Of a stretch of 64,000 nucleotides of DNA, positions 19,920 to 29,499 are shown in pieces. Both the position numbers and the translations under genes were made by a program. This stretch comes from JALYXI01 sp963716685 (GTDB lineage: Bacteria > Acidobacteriota > Terriglobia > Bryobacterales > Bryobacteraceae). Positions within the stretch are counted from its first letter, which is position 1. The number at the start of each line of letters is the position of its first letter. Under the pieces are notes generated by a model. The model was not told where the DNA came from. It saw only the letters and a list, made by a program, of their open reading frames with translations, and did not search any database. Location: the NCBI GenBank assembly GCA_963716685.1, contig CAVQTR010000003.1, forward strand, positions 3,100,001 to 3,164,000, read 5' to 3'.

Positions 19920-20990
19920 TTGCGTTATAACCAACTCGGCCGGACAGGATTATTTGTTTCGGAACTCTGTCTGGGCGCCATGACGTTTGGCGGCCGCGGG
20001 TTCTGGGCGGTGGTCGGCAAGCTGGACCAGGACGAATCGGACAGGCTGGTCGCCCGGGCACTCGAGGCCGGCATCAACTTCATTGATACCGCCGACGCCT
20101 ATGGCAATGGCTCCTCGGAGCGGATTACCGGTCAGGCCCTCCGCAACCTCTCCGTTAAGCGTTCCGATATCATCATAGCAACCAAAGTCTACAACGAGGT
20201 TGGAAACAGTCCCAACGATCGCGGCGCCTCGCGCGCTCACATCATGGATGGCGTGAAGGCCAGCCTCGAACGGCTCGCGCTCGATTACATCGACCTCTAC
20301 CAGATCCACGCGTTCGACCCCGTCACTCCCATCGAGGAAACGCTGCGCGCGCTGGAGGACCTCGCGCGCCAGGGACTGGTTCGCTATTTCGGCATTTCCA
20401 ACTGGCCCGCATGGCAAATCATGAAAGCCATCGGCATCGCGGAACGCCGCGGCTGGTCCCGCCTCCATTCCATTCAGGCCTATTACTCTCTGGTCAGCCG
20501 TGACATCGAGCGGGAAGTTATTCCATTGGCGGAGAGCGAGGGCGTCGGGCTGATGACGTGGAGTCCGCTGGCCGGGGGCCTGCTCAGCGGCAAGTTTCAC
20601 AAAGACCAGAAAGGGCCGGCGGGAGCGCGCCGTAGCACCGCGCTCGATTTTCCTCCGGTGGATCGCGAGCGCCTCTGGCGCGTTCTGGACGTCAGCCGTC
20701 CGATTGCCGAAGCGCATGGCGTGTCCCCCGCCCAGGTGGCGCTCGCCTGGCTGCTGAGCCGGAAGGCGGTCAGCAGCGTCATAATTGGCGCGAAAACCGT
20801 CGAGCAGCTGAACGACAATATCGCGTCGACCGAGTTGGTACTGACTGCGGAACAGCTGGCGGCGCTCGAAAAGGTCAGCGCACTGCCTTCCGAGTACCCC
20901 GGCTGGATGGTGCAGCGCATGGGCTCCAATCGGCACCCCCAGCCAAAACGGACGCAGGTTACCCAGTCCCGGACCGCAATCCAGGACTAG
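19920..20990 (+). CDS. Aldo/keto reductase
   Basis: A 356-residue NADPH-dependent oxidoreductase of the AKR superfamily. LGRTGLFVSELCLGAMTFG is the typical N-terminus. IDTADAYGNG gives catalytic Asp and Tyr, ATKVY the Lys and YQIHAFD the His of the tetrad. SPLAGGLLSGK and the late IIGAKTVEQL segment are normal cofactor-binding parts. Start is TTG 19920 behind AAGGA. Length is normal for the yeast-beta-subunit-like AKR group. It may reduce a carbonyl of the cluster product, but AKRs are promiscuous and nothing in the sequence fixes the substrate. Confidence 0.85.
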   Translation: MRYNQLGRTGLFVSELCLGAMTFGGRGFWAVVGKLDQDESDRLVARALEAGINFIDTADAYGNGSSERITGQALRNLSVKRSDIIIATKVYNEVGNSPNDRGASRAHIMDGVKASLERLALDYIDLYQIHAFDPVTPIEETLRALEDLARQGLVRYFGISNWPAWQIMKAIGIAERRGWSRLHSIQAYYSLVSRDIEREVIPLAESEGVGLMTWSPLAGGLLSGKFHKDQKGPAGARRSTALDFPPVDRERLWRVLDVSRPIAEAHGVSPAQVALAWLLSRKAVSSVIIGAKTVEQLNDNIASTELVLTAEQLAALEKVSALPSEYPGWMVQRMGSNRHPQPKRTQVTQSRTAIQD

Positions 20991-21003
20991 TACGATGCCG
21001 TAT

Positions 21004-21022
21004 CATTAAAGACATTTTAATG
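21004..21022. promoter_or_regulatory. Small perfect inverted repeat after the aldo-keto reductase gene
   Basis: CATTAAA, five bases, then TTTAATG. The AT-rich stem is weak as a terminator and no T-run follows. It could be an operator for the gene starting at 21090, or chance. Confidence 0.25.
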
Positions 21023-21089
21023 GAATTCACACTACTTAGCCCGGGGAAAAAGTGGTATTCTCCAGACTCTCTTTGGATATAGATCCCAT

Positions 21090-23177
21090 ATGAATACATC
21101 GCAGTTCAAATCGCATTGCTTTGCGATCGCCTTAACCGCTGCCCTCGTCGGCTGCGGTGCGGTCGGTACACTTCACGCCCAGGTAACGGAGCCGATTCCC
21201 GCTCCCACAGCCCCCAATTTACGCATCAGCAACCTGAATTCCGACATCGGCTACCTGCGGGCAAAGGCAAGCCCGGACGAGTGCTGGAACGGACTGGGCA
21301 CCACGTCACGATACGACTTCATCAATAAGCTTACCCCCGCGACGCCATGCCCGGCCGGGCAGGTACCCAAGGTTGATCAGGGCTATATCTGGGGTCAGGT
21401 GCTGGTCCAGAACCAAATTTTCTTCGGAACGTTCGCGAATCCAAACTGCCTCGGACCGACGCTCAATTCCACCCCCAAACCGCTGGTGTTTCCCGGCGAG
21501 TGGACCTGTGAGTACACCCAGGGGCCGTATTCCAACACCCGCGGAGGACCGCTGCCAGCGAATCTTGCTGACGACCGGCCGCCCCGCATGTATCTCTACG
21601 ACATTCCCTCCCATACGGTCAGAGACATCACGCCCAAACTGGGCGGTACGCCGCCGGCCGCAGCCTGCGGGCTCACCGGAGCCAATCCGTTTTGCGTCGA
21701 TGCCCTGTGGTTCACCACGGTCGGCATTCGCTCTGCGGTTTCGTACACCGATCCCACAACGGGCAAAATTTATGTAATCGTTTCCGGCCAGGCTCTGGTA
21801 CCCGGAACGCCGGGGGGGCCAGCTCCGGTGCAGAACGCCACAAACTTTTTCGTCTGGGGCGTCTCTGAAAATCGGTGGGTTGGCAAATGGCAGTATGTGG
21901 GCTTCAGCGACATGCGTCACTGGCTTACCTATCACGACCCGACCACCAACGCCGTCACCCTGTACGGCGCTGTTTTCAAACCGTCCAATTCCACCACTGG
22001 CTTTGGCGCTCTGATGCGGTTTACGGGCAGCTTCGCCGCGCTTCCTCCTGTGCCCGTTTCGTCCGCCAGCAACTCGTTCAACGCGGTACCGCTCTGCGGC
22101 TCTGCTTCCACCGCGGCTGCGCCTCCTGTCACTGCCCCCACCTACGACTGCGTTTCGTTCCAGGATGTAGGTGATCTTCCGACCAGCGCCAGCGAAGTCC
22201 TTCTCGCGCCGGCAGGTACCGCGGACGCCGGGCGCGTCTTCGTCGGCACGTGGCCGCCGCAGGGTTCCAATCCCGGCAATCTCGTCGCGGGAATCTTCAT
22301 GAGCCCCGTGGTTCCGGCCGGTGGCTTCACCCCCGCTACTCCCGCCGTTTGGACCAAAGTGTGGGATGCCGGCAACTACGATCCCGACCCGCTTCTGCGG
22401 ACGACTTACGGCACCGGCGCCATGTCGTTCTACAACGGGTATCTCTACTGGGGCACGCTGAACCCGCCGTTCTCGTCGGTCAATAAGTTCTTCCAGACTT
22501 ATCCGAAACCGACCGATCTCACGACCTCGACCGAGTTTGTGCTGCAGGCAAACCGCACGGCGGTCCTGCTCCGCGGCCAAAACTTCTCCACGGCGACACC
22601 CACCGTCGATTTGCTCTACGGGGAGACCGGACTCCCGGTTTTCACAGCCCCGGTTGCGCCCGCGACCCTCGGCACCTGGGCGCTGCAACCTAATAACATC
22701 CCGACCAGCACCTGCAGCGTGAACTGCGGTGTGCCGCCGCTTTACGGCCACTCCGGCTTCAACAACATCTTCACCAACTATATGTGGACCATGGCGCTGC
22801 TGAACAACCGGCTGTATGTCGGGACCATGAACTGGGCCTTTCTTGCCAATACCTATTCGGTTGCCAGCAACGTCTCCGTTCCCGCCTATCTCCAGCTGAC
22901 GCCGAGTAACTTCGGCGCGGCGCTGTATTACTTCAGCGACACCACACACCCCGCCATTCCCGTCAGCACCAACGGGATCGGCAATTACCTCAACTACGGC
23001 GTCCGCAATATGATTCCGTACAGCAGCTCCAGCCTATTCCTCGGGATGGCTAATCCAATGAATCTCGCGACTACCTCAACGTCGAACTACCCCGGCGCGG
23101 TCTGTTCCCTCGGCATCTGCCGCGGCGGATGGGAACTGATCGAGATCAATCCCGGAAGCACGGTCATCAGCAGATAG
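21090..23177 (+). CDS. Exported protein of unknown function
   Basis: A 695-residue protein. The N-terminus is a signal sequence; LVGC at residues 19-22 fits a lipobox, and LHAQ at about 28-31 is an alternative signal peptidase I site, so it is either a lipoprotein or secreted. The mature part is rich in Pro, Thr, Asn, Gly and aromatic residues, with several Cys-containing segments, and looks like a beta-rich extracellular domain, perhaps a propeller (repeated W/Y-G blocks such as FFVWGVSENRWVG and YLYWGTLNPPF). I do not recognise a family. It stands alone and is followed by a strong terminator. Confidence 0.6.
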   Translation: MNTSQFKSHCFAIALTAALVGCGAVGTLHAQVTEPIPAPTAPNLRISNLNSDIGYLRAKASPDECWNGLGTTSRYDFINKLTPATPCPAGQVPKVDQGYIWGQVLVQNQIFFGTFANPNCLGPTLNSTPKPLVFPGEWTCEYTQGPYSNTRGGPLPANLADDRPPRMYLYDIPSHTVRDITPKLGGTPPAAACGLTGANPFCVDALWFTTVGIRSAVSYTDPTTGKIYVIVSGQALVPGTPGGPAPVQNATNFFVWGVSENRWVGKWQYVGFSDMRHWLTYHDPTTNAVTLYGAVFKPSNSTTGFGALMRFTGSFAALPPVPVSSASNSFNAVPLCGSASTAAAPPVTAPTYDCVSFQDVGDLPTSASEVLLAPAGTADAGRVFVGTWPPQGSNPGNLVAGIFMSPVVPAGGFTPATPAVWTKVWDAGNYDPDPLLRTTYGTGAMSFYNGYLYWGTLNPPFSSVNKFFQTYPKPTDLTTSTEFVLQANRTAVLLRGQNFSTATPTVDLLYGETGLPVFTAPVAPATLGTWALQPNNIPTSTCSVNCGVPPLYGHSGFNNIFTNYMWTMALLNNRLYVGTMNWAFLANTYSVASNVSVPAYLQLTPSNFGAALYYFSDTTHPAIPVSTNGIGNYLNYGVRNMIPYSSSSLFLGMANPMNLATTSTSNYPGAVCSLGICRGGWELIEINPGSTVISR

Positions 23178-23204
23178 CACGGACGTAACTGATCGTGACT
23201 TACT

Positions 23205-23246
23205 GAGCGCGGCAACCGCTTCCCGGTTGCCGCGCTCATTCCTTTT
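23205..23246 (+). terminator. Rho-independent terminator
   Basis: A perfect 13-base stem GAGCGCGGCAACC / GGTTGCCGCGCTC (23205-23217 with 23225-23237), a 7-base loop, then ATTCCTTTT. It lies 28 bases after the stop of the exported-protein gene and closes that transcript before the DUF1549 gene. Confidence 0.85.
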
Positions 23247-23289
23247 AGCAGTACCGCGGTGATAAACTGAATGGACCGGCTCCCCGCCC

Positions 23290-25483
23290 ATGCCTGTTTA
23301 CTCAACGGCCCTCCTCCTTTTTCCCCTTGGCTGCTTACTGGCCGCTCCCCCTTCCGAAACCATTCAGGAACAGTTCGCCAAACGCGCAGCCCGGCTCTGG
23401 TCTCTTCAACCGGTGGTTCGTCCGGCCACGCCTGCGGCAACCACTTCCTCCCGCAATCCCATCGACGCCTTTATCGCGGCGGACTATCGAGCGAAAGGCC
23501 TCACGCCAGTCGGCAAAGCCGACAAGCTGACGCTGCTGCGGCGCGTTTATTTCGACCTGATCGGCATTCCGCCGACGCCCGCCGAGCAGGATGCCTTTCT
23601 GGCGGATGCCTCGCCGGATGCGTACGAAAAAGTGGTCGACCGGCTTCTGGACGACCAGCAGCACGGCGTTCGCTGGAGCCGCTACTGGCTGGATGTGCTG
23701 CGGTACGCCGATCTGGACGGACTGGACGGTTCCGTCATGCCGGCCTCGAGCGGCATCTATCTCTGGCGCGACTGGGTGATTCGGCGCTCTGAATCACGAC
23801 ATGCCGTACGACCAGTTCGTGCGGGCGCAGATCCTCGGCAACCGTTATCCGCCAGAAACCGCCACCGCGCCCAGCGGCCGCCGCGCGCGCGTTGAAGGCA
23901 GCGTGGAAGATACCTTCGCGCTTGGATTTCTGGCGCGTTCGGCAGTTAACCGCAACGATAAGGATCATGACGTCGCGTTCAGCGCCGTGGAGACCGTCTC
24001 GACGGCGTTCATGGGCATGACCGTCGGCTGCGCCAAGTGCCACGACCATAAATTCGACCCGATCACGCAAAGAGACTTCTACGCCATGAAGGCGATCTTC
24101 GATCCGCTGGTGCTGAAGAACGTGATGCTCGCGACACCAGCCGAGATCTTCGCCAACGGCCAGAAGCTGGATGAGTTCAAGAAGAAAAGCGCGCCCATCA
24201 ACGAAGCGATCGAAGCAACTGATCGGACACGTACCGGACGAAACTCTACGACGAACGCGTGGCGCTGCTTACGCCGGAAGTCCAGGCAGTGATCCGCAAA
24301 GCCGGAAAGAGACCGGACCGCCGACGAGCAGAAGATCTGCGGACGACTATTACCCGGTGCTGCGCATCGACCCTTCCAAGATCAAGGAGGTGATGACGAA
24401 GGAAGAGGTGGCGAAGTACAACGCACTGCTCAAGCAGCAGAAGGCGCTCGGAAGCGTGAGCTCGCGCTGCCTTCGTACTGGACCGTGGAAGAAGATAAGG
24501 CGCTGCTGAAGCAGAAGAACTATATCCTGACCACGGGCGATCCCAAACGCCCCGAGATGGACAAGCCGGTGGAGCCGGGCTTTCCCTTTCAGCCGGCGAA
24601 CATCGATTTCCGGGATGGCCGGCGGGAGGCTTTCGTCGAGTGGCTGACGGCACCGAAAAATCCGCTGTTCGCCCGCGTGGCGGTGAATCGCATTTGGGGC
24701 TGGCATTTTGGCGAAGGCCTGCAGAGGGTGACAAGCGACTTCGGGCTGCTGGGCGGTAAGCCGTCCAATCAGACGCTGCTGGACTATCTGGCATCCGAAT
24801 TTGTGGCGCACGATTACAGCATGAAATGGCTGCACCGGTTGATCGTGACTTCGGACACGTATCAGCTGGCGTCCAAAGCGGAACCGGCGCTGGTTTCGAA
24901 GAACAGCAAGGTTGATGCGCGGAACACTTATCTGTGGCACTTCCGCCTGCAGCGGCTGGCGGCCGAGCCGATCTGGGATTCCATTCACTATGCAGCGGAC
25001 GATCTGGATCTGACTGTCGGCGGGAAATCGTTCCAGCTGAGCGTTCCGGACCAGAAGCAGCAGATCTTCCTGCCGAAGGATCAGATTGCGGATAACCGCA
25101 TGAACCGTCGCGGCGTGTATCTGATTCGCGGGTATATTCCGAGCACCGACGTCATGAACAACTTCCTGACCTCGTTCGATGTCGACGACGGCCGCACGCC
25201 TTGTCCGATGCGCACGCAGACGGTGACCGCTCCACAGGCGCTGTTCACCATGAACAACGATCTGATCGAGAAGGAGTCGGAGAAGCTCGCGTCCGTGGTG
25301 CTGAAAGAGGCCGACGGCGACGTGCATGCGGCCGTTACGTCGGCTTATGAGCGCGCGCTGGGGCGCAAACCTTCGGGATCCGAACTGGATTATGCGCTGA
25401 CTTACATCGGCAAAGATCCGTCGCGCATGAAAGAACTGGCGTGGCTGCTGTTTAATCTGGACGAATTCATTTACGTCAGGTGA
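23290..25483 (+). CDS. DUF1549/DUF1553 (PSD1-type) exported protein, broken by several frameshifts
   Basis: Read across frames, this is one protein of about 730 residues. It has a short hydrophobic N-terminus, then a DUF1549 region (IDAFIAADYRAKGL, LLRRVYFDLIGIPPTPAE, ADLDGLDGS, then NHDMPYDQF in another frame), with a CAKCH (CxxCH) motif near 24030. The DUF1553 region at 24485-25483 is intact (VNRIWGWHFGEGL, LIVTSDTYQ, APQALFTMNND). The frame changes near 23790, 24225, 24310, 24335 and 24455. Conserved peptides continue across every break, so base-calling errors are likelier than decay, but a pseudogene cannot be excluded. These proteins are common in Acidobacteria and Planctomycetes beside DUF1501 proteins; biochemical function is unknown. 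Confidence 0.7.
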
Positions 25484-25486
25484 AAA

Positions 25487-26884
25487 ATGGACGAACTGAA
25501 AAGCCTGTATCCCTGCGGGAAGATAGCGCGACGCCGGTTTCTGTTTCAGACAGCGGCTGGTTTCATGGGCTCGGCGCTCAGCTCGCTGTGGGCGGAAAAC
25601 GGACAGCTGATGCAGGATGCGCGGCTGCCGGGAACTCCGCCGCGCGAAGTCGGTGATCTTTCTGTTCATGTGCGGCGGTGTCAGCCACATCGATACCTTC
25701 GACCCGAAAGACAATAAGCACGCCGGCAAAATCATGGACGCCATCGGCTTCGGCGATAACAATGCGCCGATGAAGCGGCCGGTGATTCCTATTCTGCGGA
25801 CTTACAAGCAGTACGGAAAATCCGGCATTCCCGTTTCCGACTGGTTCCCGAATGTCGGCGAAACCATCGACGACATCGCCGTGGTCCGGTCGATGTACTG
25901 TCACCAGACCAATCATTTTCCTGCCGTCCTGGAAGGCGCGACCGGCAAACCGCTGCGCCAGTTCGAGCATCCGTGTCTGGGCAGCTGGGTTTCGTATGCG
26001 CTCGGGACAGCGAATAAAGATCTGCCGACGTTTGTGAACGTCGGGCGGCCTTCGTCGCCGGTGCAGCTATCGGGCGGTTATCTGGGCGCGAGTTACTCGG
26101 CGACGCCGTTTCAGCCGGGTGATGTGCCCATTCCGAATCTGCTGCCGCCGAAGAGTTCAACCGGACGGCAGCGCGACCGCGAGATGCAGGCGCTGTTCGA
26201 ACTGGATAAGCAGTTCCGCGCCGATTACCAGATCGAGAGCGAAATCGCGGGCCGGACTCGCTCGTTCGAGCTGGCCGCCAGCATGATGATGAAGGCGCCG
26301 GCGATCGTCGACTTCTCGACTGAACCGGAGCACGTCCGAGAGATTGTACGGGATCGGCGTCAAAGAGACCGACGATTTCGGCCGGCAGCTTCTGCTCGCC
26401 AGGCGGCTTGGCGGAAAACGGCGTCCGCTTCATCCAGATCTGCCATGCAGGCGGCGGCAACGGCGCATGGGACTCGCACGACGATATGAAGAGCCACGGT
26501 CCGCTTTGCCGGGCGGTGGACAAGCCGATTTCCGGACTGATTCGCGACCTGAAACAGCGCGGCATGCTGGACAGCACGCTGGTCGTGTTCACGAGCGAAT
26601 TCGGACGCACGCCCTGGTCGCAGAATACCACCGGCCGCGACCATAACGCGATGGGTTTCACCTCGCTGTTCGCGGGCGGCGGCGTCAAAGGCGGCGTGGT
26701 GGAAGGCGCTACCGACGAAGTGGGCTACCGCGCTGTCGAGAAGCCGCACTACATCAGCGATCTGCAGTCCACCATCCTGAAACAGATGGGACTGAACTAT
26801 AAGAAAATGGACTTCGTGCTCAACGGCCGGCCGTTCCATCTGGTGGAAGAAGGCCTCGGCCCCATCGACGCCATTGTTAGCTAG
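25487..26884 (+). CDS. DUF1501 family protein with Tat signal, frameshifted
   Basis: Begins four bases after the DUF1549 gene. ARRRFLFQTAAGFMGSAL is a twin-arginine export signal. Then come VIFLFMCGGVSHIDTFDPK, MYCHQTNHFPAVLEG, FIQICHAGGGNGAWDSH and FTSEFGRTPW, the characteristic segments of DUF1501, which is distantly related to the sulfatase/alkaline phosphatase fold. The frame changes near 25640, 26345 and 26408; joined, the protein would be about 465 residues, normal for the family. It is predicted to be exported folded and to act with the DUF1549/1553 partner at the envelope, by analogy with the conserved pairing only. Confidence 0.7.
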
Positions 26885-27442
26885 TCAGTTCGCGTTCGTT
26901 CCGGCCTTGTGTTCCTGCATGGCTTTCATGCCTTCGTGAATGATGCCGACGGCTCGCTCCGGACCGCGCCGCCCCGTCACCGTGAATTTCTTACCCTTCA
27001 GCCTGTTGTAGGAAATGAAGAAGCCTTCCAGTTGATCGAGCAGCGTGGGCCGCAGCTGTTCGATGGACGTGATTCCTTCATGACTTTGTGAGTAGATGCT
27101 GACGCCAAGCAGACGCGAGTTGGTTTCCGTTTTGCCGTCTTCGGTCTGCTCGGCTTCGATCACGCCGACGAGGCGCACGTGCAGCAGGCAACCGACATGC
27201 GCCGGCTCATCCATCAATACCATCACGTCCAAAGGATCGCCGTCTTCGCCCAGCGTGGATGGAACGAACCCGAAATCGAAGGGGAACATCATGCCTTCGG
27301 GCAGCAGGCCCGCGAGTTCGAAGAGGCTTGCCTCGGGATTGTAGTCAAATTTATTACGCGAGTGCTTCGGCGTTTCGATGATGGCGCGGCACTCGCACTT
27401 CCCTTCATCGAGCTGGTTCGGAAATAAGGTCAGATCACCCAT
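26885..27442 (-). CDS. ppa: Inorganic pyrophosphatase, family I
   Basis: A 185-residue soluble pyrophosphatase. RNKFDYNPE supplies substrate-binding Lys/Tyr, FDFGFVPSTLGEDGDPLDVMVL is read here as the substrate loop plus the family signature D-G-D-P-x-D with metal-binding aspartates, and the C-terminal half is a normal OB-fold. It hydrolyses PPi to two phosphates and so pulls biosynthetic reactions forward. Its stop abuts the DUF1501 stop (convergent). It is divergent from the APC permease gene with about 100 bases between. Gene symbol by family similarity. Confidence 0.85.
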   Translation of the reverse strand: MGDLTLFPNQLDEGKCECRAIIETPKHSRNKFDYNPEASLFELAGLLPEGMMFPFDFGFVPSTLGEDGDPLDVMVLMDEPAHVGCLLHVRLVGVIEAEQTEDGKTETNSRLLGVSIYSQSHEGITSIEQLRPTLLDQLEGFFISYNRLKGKKFTVTGRRGPERAVGIIHEGMKAMQEHKAGTNAN

Positions 27443-27546
27443 ATTCGGAGTTTACGGTCAGCCCGGAGAGTTATGACAATCCGGTTACAGAAACAGGGAT
27501 CATGCCGCACGTTGGAACATTTCGTGCGCTGCTGGGTGTTTCATGA

Positions 27547-29433
27547 CCCACGAGGATTTCCGTTCTGGCGCTCGCTGATCTGCTGTTCGGCCGGCCGCTC
27601 GCCTCGGAAGAAGAGGCCGAGCAGCGCGTAGGTCCCGCTGGCGGGATTCCGATTTTCGGACTCGATTCTCTCGGTTCGGCCGCGTACGGTCCCGAAGCTG
27701 CGCTGACGGTACTGCTGCCGCTTGGCGCGGCGGGTGTCGCGTACATTCTGCCGCTGAGCGGAGCCGTGATCGGCCTGCTGGCGATCGTGTTCTTTTCCTA
27801 CCGGCAGACGATTGCAGCATACCCGACCGGCGGCGGTTCGTATACGGTGGCGCGGCAGAATCTGGGCGCGCGCATAGGGCTGCTGGCGGGAACGGCGCTA
27901 ACGATCGATTACCTGCTCAACGTGGCGGTCGGCATCTCGACCGGCGTGGGCGCGCTGGTTTCGGCGCGGCCTTCGCTGCAGCCGCATACGCTGGCGCTCT
28001 GTCTCGGAATCCTGCTGATTCTGACGCTGATCAATCTTCGCGGCGTGCGGGAAGCGGGAGTGATTTTCATGGCACCCACATATGTGTTTGTCGCGGCGCT
28101 GGGCGGCATCATCGTGTGGGGTGTGATCCGGAGCATTCTCAGCGGCGGCCATCCGGCGCCAGTGGCCGCGCCGCCACGGCCGCACGGAGCCGTCGCGGCG
28201 GCCGGGACGTGGCTGCTGGTGAAAGCGTTCGCGAGCGGATGTACCGCGATGACCGGCGTCGAGGCCGTCAGCAACGGCGTGCAGGCGTTTCGGGAACCGG
28301 TGGTGAAAACCGCGCAGCGGACGCTCACTGTCATCATCGCGGTTCTGATGGTGTTGCTCGCCGGCATCGCGTACCTGAGCCGAGCATACCAGCTGGTCGC
28401 AACGGAGCCGGGCAAACCCGGATACGAAAGTCTGCTGTCCCAGCTTACCGGCGCGGTGGCGGGCAAGGGAGTCGTGTACTTCATCAGCATCGGCTCGATT
28501 CTGGCGGTACTTACGCTTTCGGCTAACACCTCGTTCGCCGGTTTCCCGAGGCTGTGCCGCGCGATGGCGCAGAACGGATATCTGCCGTACGGCTTCGCCG
28601 TGAGAGGCCGCCGCCTGGTTTACTCGATGGGAGTTTACGTACTGGCGGCGTTTTCGGCCGTCCTACTGATCGTGTTCGGCGGGATTACGGACCGTTTGAT
28701 TCCGCTGTTCGCCATTGGCGCGTTCCTCTCGTTCACCCTTTCGCAGGCGGGCATGGTGGCGCACTGGCGGAAAAATCCCGGCGGCGGATCGCGAGTCCGT
28801 CTGGCGGTGAATGCGGTGGGAGCGACCGCAACAGGGATGACCACGATCATCGTGGCGGCCGCGAAGTTTGCCGAAGGCGCGTGGGTGACACTGCTGCTGA
28901 TGCCGGTGCTGCTGCTGGTGATGGTCGCGGTGCGGCGGCATTATCATTCGGTGGCGCTCGAGATCTCGAGTCCCTCGCCGCTCGATCCCGGCCTGAAGCA
29001 GAGGCCGCTGGCCGTGGTTCCGGTGGAGGACTGGAACCGCGTTTCGAAGGCCGCGCTGCGGTTTGCAATGGCCATCGCGGACGACGTGGAGGTGCTGCAC
29101 ATCGATTGCGGGAACGAGTCCGATCTTCTGCACACGCAGTGGAGCGAATGGGTGGAAGAGCCGGCGCGCGCCGCTGGCCTGACGGCGCCGAAACTGGTTC
29201 ACTTGAAATCGCCGTACCGGATGGTAGTGGGACCGATTCTAAACTATATCCACGAACTGGAGCGCAACAACCCGCAGCGGCAGATCGCGGTGGTGATTTC
29301 GGAACTGGTGGAGCGGCGCTGGTATCAATACCTGCTGCACAATCAAAGAGGACAGGTTCTTACCACGCTGCTGACGTTGCAAGGCGAGCAGCGGATCGCG
29401 GTGGTGAACGTTCCCTGGTATATGAAATGTTGA
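27547..29433 (+). CDS. APC-family amino-acid permease with cytoplasmic C-terminal domain; start damaged
   Basis: Homology to the family N-terminus (DLLFGRPLASEEEAEQ, GGIPIFGLDSLGSAAYGPEA) begins in frame at about 27574, yet the first in-frame methionine-type codon is at 27766. Upstream the same frame hits TGA at 27544. An ATG at 27543 in another frame (MTHEDF) would join with one indel. About twelve membrane helices occupy residues 30-470. A soluble tail of about 150 residues (PLAVVPVEDWNRVSKAALRFAMAIADDVEVLHID) resembles a universal-stress-like domain. It likely imports an amino acid or a related cation; substrate unknown. The listed start is the first codon after the in-frame stop, not a proven initiation site. 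Confidence 0.7.
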   Translation, partial: PTRISVLALADLLFGRPLASEEEAEQRVGPAGGIPIFGLDSLGSAAYGPEAALTVLLPLGAAGVAYILPLSGAVIGLLAIVFFSYRQTIAAYPTGGGSYTVARQNLGARIGLLAGTALTIDYLLNVAVGISTGVGALVSARPSLQPHTLALCLGILLILTLINLRGVREAGVIFMAPTYVFVAALGGIIVWGVIRSILSGGHPAPVAAPPRPHGAVAAAGTWLLVKAFASGCTAMTGVEAVSNGVQAFREPVVKTAQRTLTVIIAVLMVLLAGIAYLSRAYQLVATEPGKPGYESLLSQLTGAVAGKGVVYFISIGSILAVLTLSANTSFAGFPRLCRAMAQNGYLPYGFAVRGRRLVYSMGVYVLAAFSAVLLIVFGGITDRLIPLFAIGAFLSFTLSQAGMVAHWRKNPGGGSRVRLAVNAVGATATGMTTIIVAAAKFAEGAWVTLLLMPVLLLVMVAVRRHYHSVALEISSPSPLDPGLKQRPLAVVPVEDWNRVSKAALRFAMAIADDVEVLHIDCGNESDLLHTQWSEWVEEPARAAGLTAPKLVHLKSPYRMVVGPILNYIHELERNNPQRQIAVVISELVERRWYQYLLHNQRGQVLTTLLTLQGEQRIAVVNVPWYMKC

Positions 29434-29499
29434 GTGCCGAGTTGTAGCGGAATTGTAACTTCCGATTGCTACACTCCTTGTTACCGAATGGGAGCAAGG

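Noticed and set aside
21306..22949. 547-residue minus-strand open frame
   Set aside because: No recognisable protein; antisense to the exported-protein gene that has a signal peptide and its own terminator.
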